NCBI GenBank assembly: GCA_020349865.1
Contig: CP070700.1
Coordinates: 1,563,541 to 1,571,739 of the forward strand
Origin: Desulfobacteraceae bacterium
Lineage (GTDB): Bacteria > Desulfobacterota > DSM-4660 > Desulfatiglandales > Desulfatiglandaceae
Length of the DNA: 8,199 nucleotides
Direction of reading: 5' to 3'
In this document: positions 5,961-8,199 of the stretch, piece after piece
How the letters are laid out: every line of letters starts with the position of its first letter
How positions within the stretch are numbered: the stretch's first letter is position 1
Made by a program: the position numbers and the translations under genes
The notes under the pieces: generated by a model
Databases searched by the model: none
What the model was told of the DNA's origin: nothing
The model's input: the letters and a program-made list of their open reading frames with translations, nothing else

Positions 5961-6659
5961 TCAGCCCGGCATTTGCCAGAAAGAACCCAAAGCTTGGAAA
6001 CCTCCAATCGCTTCCATCATATATTCCTGCAAGTGGGAAACATAATCTGAATCCAGGCGTTTCGTAAAAAGACTGCCAGAAAAACCTGCTGCCATGTCAA
6101 GTACCGGTATCATCCCTGCTTCGGCGTCTGACTTAAAACCGCTCCAGTTACGAACATGCTCTTCCGACCGGAAGATATTCATGGTGCTTCAGGCGTAGGG
6201 CAGATCATTGAACCACTCCCGAAGGGGGACGCACGTGAATGCCATCAGACCTTCTGGTTCGGTTTTTAGTACTTCACCGTCCTTCATTTCCACTTTGATC
6301 GGCGATCCACAATCCAGACAGGGAGCATCGATCTGGACAACTTTACCCGGAACAAGCCAGCTGACCGCTAGCGACTCGAATCCTCATTGACCGAACCATT
6401 TTTGTTGGCCATCAATTGTGATGCGGTACTGAGTGGGTAGGTTATTGAACGGGGGAAAAGAGCAGATGTAGTCTGTATTGGGGAACAACCACCCAGGGAA
6501 CATGGGCGTTGAGAAAAGTTCCTGAAGAGCCTTTCTCCCCTCGTCAGGAGCGACTCCTAATTCGGTTGCGATCTCTGTATAGTGCGGTGCTTGCCCTGTC
6601 TCCACCATTCGTTTCATGATGATTTGAAATACTTGATCAGATTGGCTGGATTCACCCAT
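5961..6659 (-). CDS. Alkylmercury lyase (MerB)-family selenoprotein with two in-frame UGA (Sec92, Sec157)
   Basis: From the ATG at 6659 (AAGGAGG lies 8 nt upstream) the frame runs to TGA 5961-5963, followed at once by TAA, giving 232 residues if two internal UGA codons (6384-6386, 6189-6191) are read as selenocysteine. Residues about 1-60 form a helical winged-helix-like domain; then come SFPPFNNLPTQYRI and the MerB core. UGA92 sits in GQ-Sec-GFESL, where MerB has Cys96; Glu95 takes the place of Asp99, and Cys114, exactly 22 residues on, matches the MerB Cys117. UGA157 sits in PYA-Sec-STMN, where MerB has Cys159, with a conserved Trp 15 residues later. A CxxC (114-117) and Cys143 are also present. 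MerB cleaves carbon-mercury bonds using these two cysteines and the acidic residue. The reading is supported by a SECIS-like hairpin after each UGA and by intact coding between them. The substrate is unknown; no mer genes are adjacent. A pseudogene is the alternative but would need two chance stops at exactly the catalytic positions. Confidence 0.88.
6160..6191 (-). promoter_or_regulatory. SECIS-like element for UGA157
   Basis: The UGA is at 6191-6189. After 19 nt comes the tetraloop GGUC (6169-6166), closed by a perfect 6-bp stem UCUUCC/GGAAGA (6175-6170 with 6165-6160). Further out, AUG (6182-6180) can pair with CAU (6158-6156). The loop sequence and distance closely match the E. coli fdhF element, where GGUC follows the UGA by about 18 nt and is bound by SelB. 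Confidence 0.83.
6356..6386 (-). promoter_or_regulatory. SECIS-like element for UGA92
   Basis: The UGA is at 6386-6384. After 17 nt comes the loop GGUCA (6366-6362), closed by the 6-bp stem GCUAGC/GCUGGC (6372-6367 with 6361-6356; one U-G pair). Two G residues at the start of the apical loop, at this distance from the UGA, are the defining features of bacterial SECIS hairpins read by SelB. Confidence 0.83.
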
Positions 6660-6723
6660 GGTAATACCCTCCTTATATCAAGTTTAGAAATCTTTTGGAC
6701 ATTTTGTTGCAAAGAGTGGAATA

Positions 6724-6760
6724 AGCTCCCAACAGGACATAATATATCCTGTCAGGAGCT
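6724..6760. promoter_or_regulatory. Interrupted palindrome upstream of the selenoprotein gene
   Basis: AGCTCC-2-ACAGGA, 9 nt, then TCCTGT-2-GGAGCT forms a 37-bp inverted repeat with a 2x2 internal mismatch. The inner 21 bp are themselves nearly symmetric, with ATA and TAT steps around the centre. It lies 65-101 bp before the start codon, between the OYE gene and the selenoprotein gene. It could be an operator, a leader hairpin, or the 3' hairpin of the OYE transcript; it is not followed by a good T-run on the minus strand. Confidence 0.5.
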
Positions 6761-6855
6761 AGGTATGCACATTTTGAGATGTTCTCCCATGAGTTAACCA
6801 CCTGAATAGAGGTTGATGTATGGGATGAAAAGAATGATTATATTTTACTTCATTC

Positions 6856-6884
6856 AGAATAAGGAAAACATTTTAAAAAATCAA
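6856..6884 (-). promoter_or_regulatory. Weak candidate promoter for the selenoprotein gene
   Basis: TTGATT (6884-6879) and TATTCT (6861-6856) lie 17 bp apart in an AT-rich stretch just after the OYE stop codon. Each box matches the consensus at four of six positions. If used, transcription would pass through the palindrome at 6724-6760 in the leader. The alternative is read-through from the OYE gene. Confidence 0.3.
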
Positions 6885-6924
6885 GAGCAAATTTAAATTG
6901 TTATACAGACCTACCTAGTATAAA

Positions 6925-8025
6925 TTACCTCATGTCGATCTCTCGCCCTGCACGCTCATTCACCTTACAGACAGGATCCCCCGGTTTCCATTTGCCACTC
7001 CGCAGAGGCCGAAAGCAGGTGTTACAGGACAAACACGGAACGATCTCTTCAGCCCTGCCCTCCATAACCTTATTAGGCCATTGGGGATCAGCCAGTAACT
7101 GCCGAGCAATACCGACGATATCAGCCCTTCCCTGTGTCAAAATGGACTCGGCCACTTCCGGAGTGTTGATCCGCCCCACAGCCATAACTGGGACAGAGGT
7201 AACCTCTTTTATGGCCTCGGCTAAATGCACAAAGGTACCCATCTTGGCCCTCTTGGTGGGTGATGCCAAGCGTTTGGTATCATGACCAACGGAAACATCG
7301 AAGAGATCTATACCTTCCTTTTCCAGTTCCGCTGCAAAAGCCTTACTCTGTCTGAGGGTAATACCTCCTGCTCTCTTCTCCTCAGAGGCAATTCGGAAAA
7401 AGATGGGAAAGTCGTCCCCAGAAGCATTTCTCATGGATTGGGCGATCTCAAGCCCAAATCGCATTCGTCCATGGAGATCACCCCCATACTGGTCCGTTCT
7501 TTTATTGTCCGCTCCTGAAAAGAATTGGCAAAGGAGGTACCCGTGGGCACCATGCACCTCAACAAAATCGAAACCTGCCTCCTTGGCCTTTTCCGATGCC
7601 AAGCCAAACTTGTTAACAATGGATTGAATCTCATCCACAGTCAGTGCTCTCATATTATCCACGGCCGAAGGAGCCACCTGTTCACCGAAACCCTCTATTG
7701 CTACGCCGCTCCCGGCTGGAAACTGGTTTCCATGCCAGAGTTGGATGCCTATCTTTGCACCGGCATCCCTGATCTCCTGGTTAATGGTTTGCATACTTTC
7801 GACAAAGATACGCACACCGTCGGGTCGTCCCCAAGCTTCGTCATCAATGAAAAGATCCACCGAAGTGGCACACATGATAATGGCACCCACACCACCCCTT
7901 GCCCGCTCCAGATAAAATGCCCTGGCTCGCCGGTTTCTTACCCCCAACACCAGTTGCATGGCAGGCATCACGATATGGTTCTTTAATGTCATTCCCCTTA
8001 TGGTTATTGGTTCGAATAATTTCAT
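6925..8025 (-). CDS. OYE-family NADH:flavin oxidoreductase with C-terminal Fe-S cysteines
   Basis: The product has 366 residues from the ATG at 8025, preferred over an in-frame start at 8052 because GGGAGA lies 6 nt upstream and homologous sequence begins at MKLFEPITI. The FMN TIM barrel carries IQLWHG (Gln95, His98) and HGAHGYL (His158, His161 and Tyr163, the substrate-binding histidines and proton donor). Near the C-terminus, CLSCNTC and a later Cys (331, 334, 337, 353) in the context CKVNERAG match the 4Fe-4S site of 2,4-dienoyl-CoA reductase/trimethylamine dehydrogenase-type members. Unlike those, the protein ends about 13 residues after the last Cys and has no FAD/NAD(P)H domain, so electrons would have to come from a separate partner. 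The substrate is unknown. The MerB-family gene follows 265 bp downstream on the same strand. Confidence 0.92.
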   Translation of the reverse strand: MKLFEPITIRGMTLKNHIVMPAMQLVLGVRNRRARAFYLERARGGVGAIIMCATSVDLFIDDEAWGRPDGVRIFVESMQTINQEIRDAGAKIGIQLWHGNQFPAGSGVAIEGFGEQVAPSAVDNMRALTVDEIQSIVNKFGLASEKAKEAGFDFVEVHGAHGYLLCQFFSGADNKRTDQYGGDLHGRMRFGLEIAQSMRNASGDDFPIFFRIASEEKRAGGITLRQSKAFAAELEKEGIDLFDVSVGHDTKRLASPTKRAKMGTFVHLAEAIKEVTSVPVMAVGRINTPEVAESILTQGRADIVGIARQLLADPQWPNKVMEGRAEEIVPCLSCNTCFRPLRSGKWKPGDPVCKVNERAGREIDMR

Positions 8026-8199
8026 CTGCGTTCTCCCTTGTATTGGTTTCAAATGATCTCAATCAATTTTAACCCCGTAGTTGCATAAATGTGGATAAAA
8101 AACCGCTATTTTGCCTTTTAAAACTTCAATTGCCGCTTTTGGCGCCTTCGATCAGGAATTCACTAATGGTGAAATCCAGAATTGGCCTGCAAAATGGCC

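Noticed and set aside
5961..5963. The terminal UGA of the MerB-family gene as a third selenocysteine codon
   Set aside because: It is followed at once by UAA, no GGUC-type hairpin lies 15-20 nt behind it, and no Cys is expected there in the family, so it is read as the stop.
5818..6003. Near-identical 16-nt direct repeat (5818-5833 and 5988-6003, 15/16)
   Set aside because: One copy is inside the 3' coding end of the selenoprotein gene and the other is intergenic; it is short, with no flanking mobile-element structure, so chance or a minor duplication is enough.
5961..6182. Independent 73-codon gene starting at the ATG after the second UGA
   Set aside because: There is no Shine-Dalgarno before that ATG and the frame continues from upstream MerB-like sequence; the ATG lies inside the SECIS-like region.
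6384..6659. Independent 91-codon gene with a winged-helix-like domain
   Set aside because: It is the N-terminal part of the MerB-family frame; homologous sequence continues in the same frame beyond the UGA.
7525..7986. 153-codon plus-strand ORF
   Set aside because: It lies fully antisense to the well-supported OYE gene and shows no recognisable domain.
8126..8199. C-terminal end of an upstream minus-strand gene
   Set aside because: One frame gives 23 plausible residues ending at TGA 8126-8128, but other frames are equally open over such a short stretch and no family can be recognised.
1..8199. CRISPR arrays, tRNA or rRNA genes, insertion sequences
   Set aside because: No regularly spaced repeats, cloverleaf, rRNA-like sequence, transposase or terminal inverted repeats were seen by eye on either strand.

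Overview
All confident genes in this window lie on the minus strand, so transcription runs from high to low coordinates. The gene set is two old-yellow-enzyme (OYE) flavoproteins, an AmrS-type radical SAM enzyme, a GMC-type flavoprotein with a four-cysteine cluster motif, a zinc-ribbon class III nucleotide cyclase, and a selenoprotein. Together they suggest an anaerobic, selenium-using bacterium, most likely a Desulfobacterota-like sulfate reducer or a relative. That assignment is inferred from gene style only; there is no rRNA or marker gene here.

Layout from upstream (right) to downstream (left). 8025-6925 is an OYE-family oxidoreductase with a C-terminal Cys cluster. 6659-5961 is an alkylmercury-lyase (MerB)-family gene whose reading frame contains two in-frame UGA codons. 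It ends before a perfect 19-bp inverted repeat (5853-5896). 5702-4326 is a GMC-type FAD oxidoreductase and 4275-3322 is AmrS; they look like one transcription unit that ends at a good intrinsic terminator (3034-3005). A short doubtful ORF lies between AmrS and that terminator. 2833-894 is a broken cyclase/ATPase/TPR gene with a near-consensus sigma70-type promoter (2934-2906). It keeps its zinc ribbons, cyclase domain and Walker A at one end and its TPR region at the other, but the ATPase body is missing and the frame changes at the junction. 801-1 is the first 267 codons of a second OYE-family enzyme, cut by the window edge.

The main discovery is the MerB-family gene. Ordinary gene calling would split it into two unrelated fragments (6659-6384 and 6182-5961) and lose the middle. 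Read through, it is a continuous 232-residue protein. UGA 92 and UGA 157 fall where MerB carries its two catalytic mercury-binding cysteines (Cys96 and Cys159 in the plasmid R831b enzyme). Each UGA is followed, 17 and 19 nt later, by a GGUC apical loop on a perfect 6-bp stem, the arrangement of the bacterial SECIS element in E. coli fdhF. The sequence therefore supports a double-selenocysteine organomercurial-lyase-like protein. Its substrate is unknown, and no merA, merR, merT or Sec machinery gene lies in the window.
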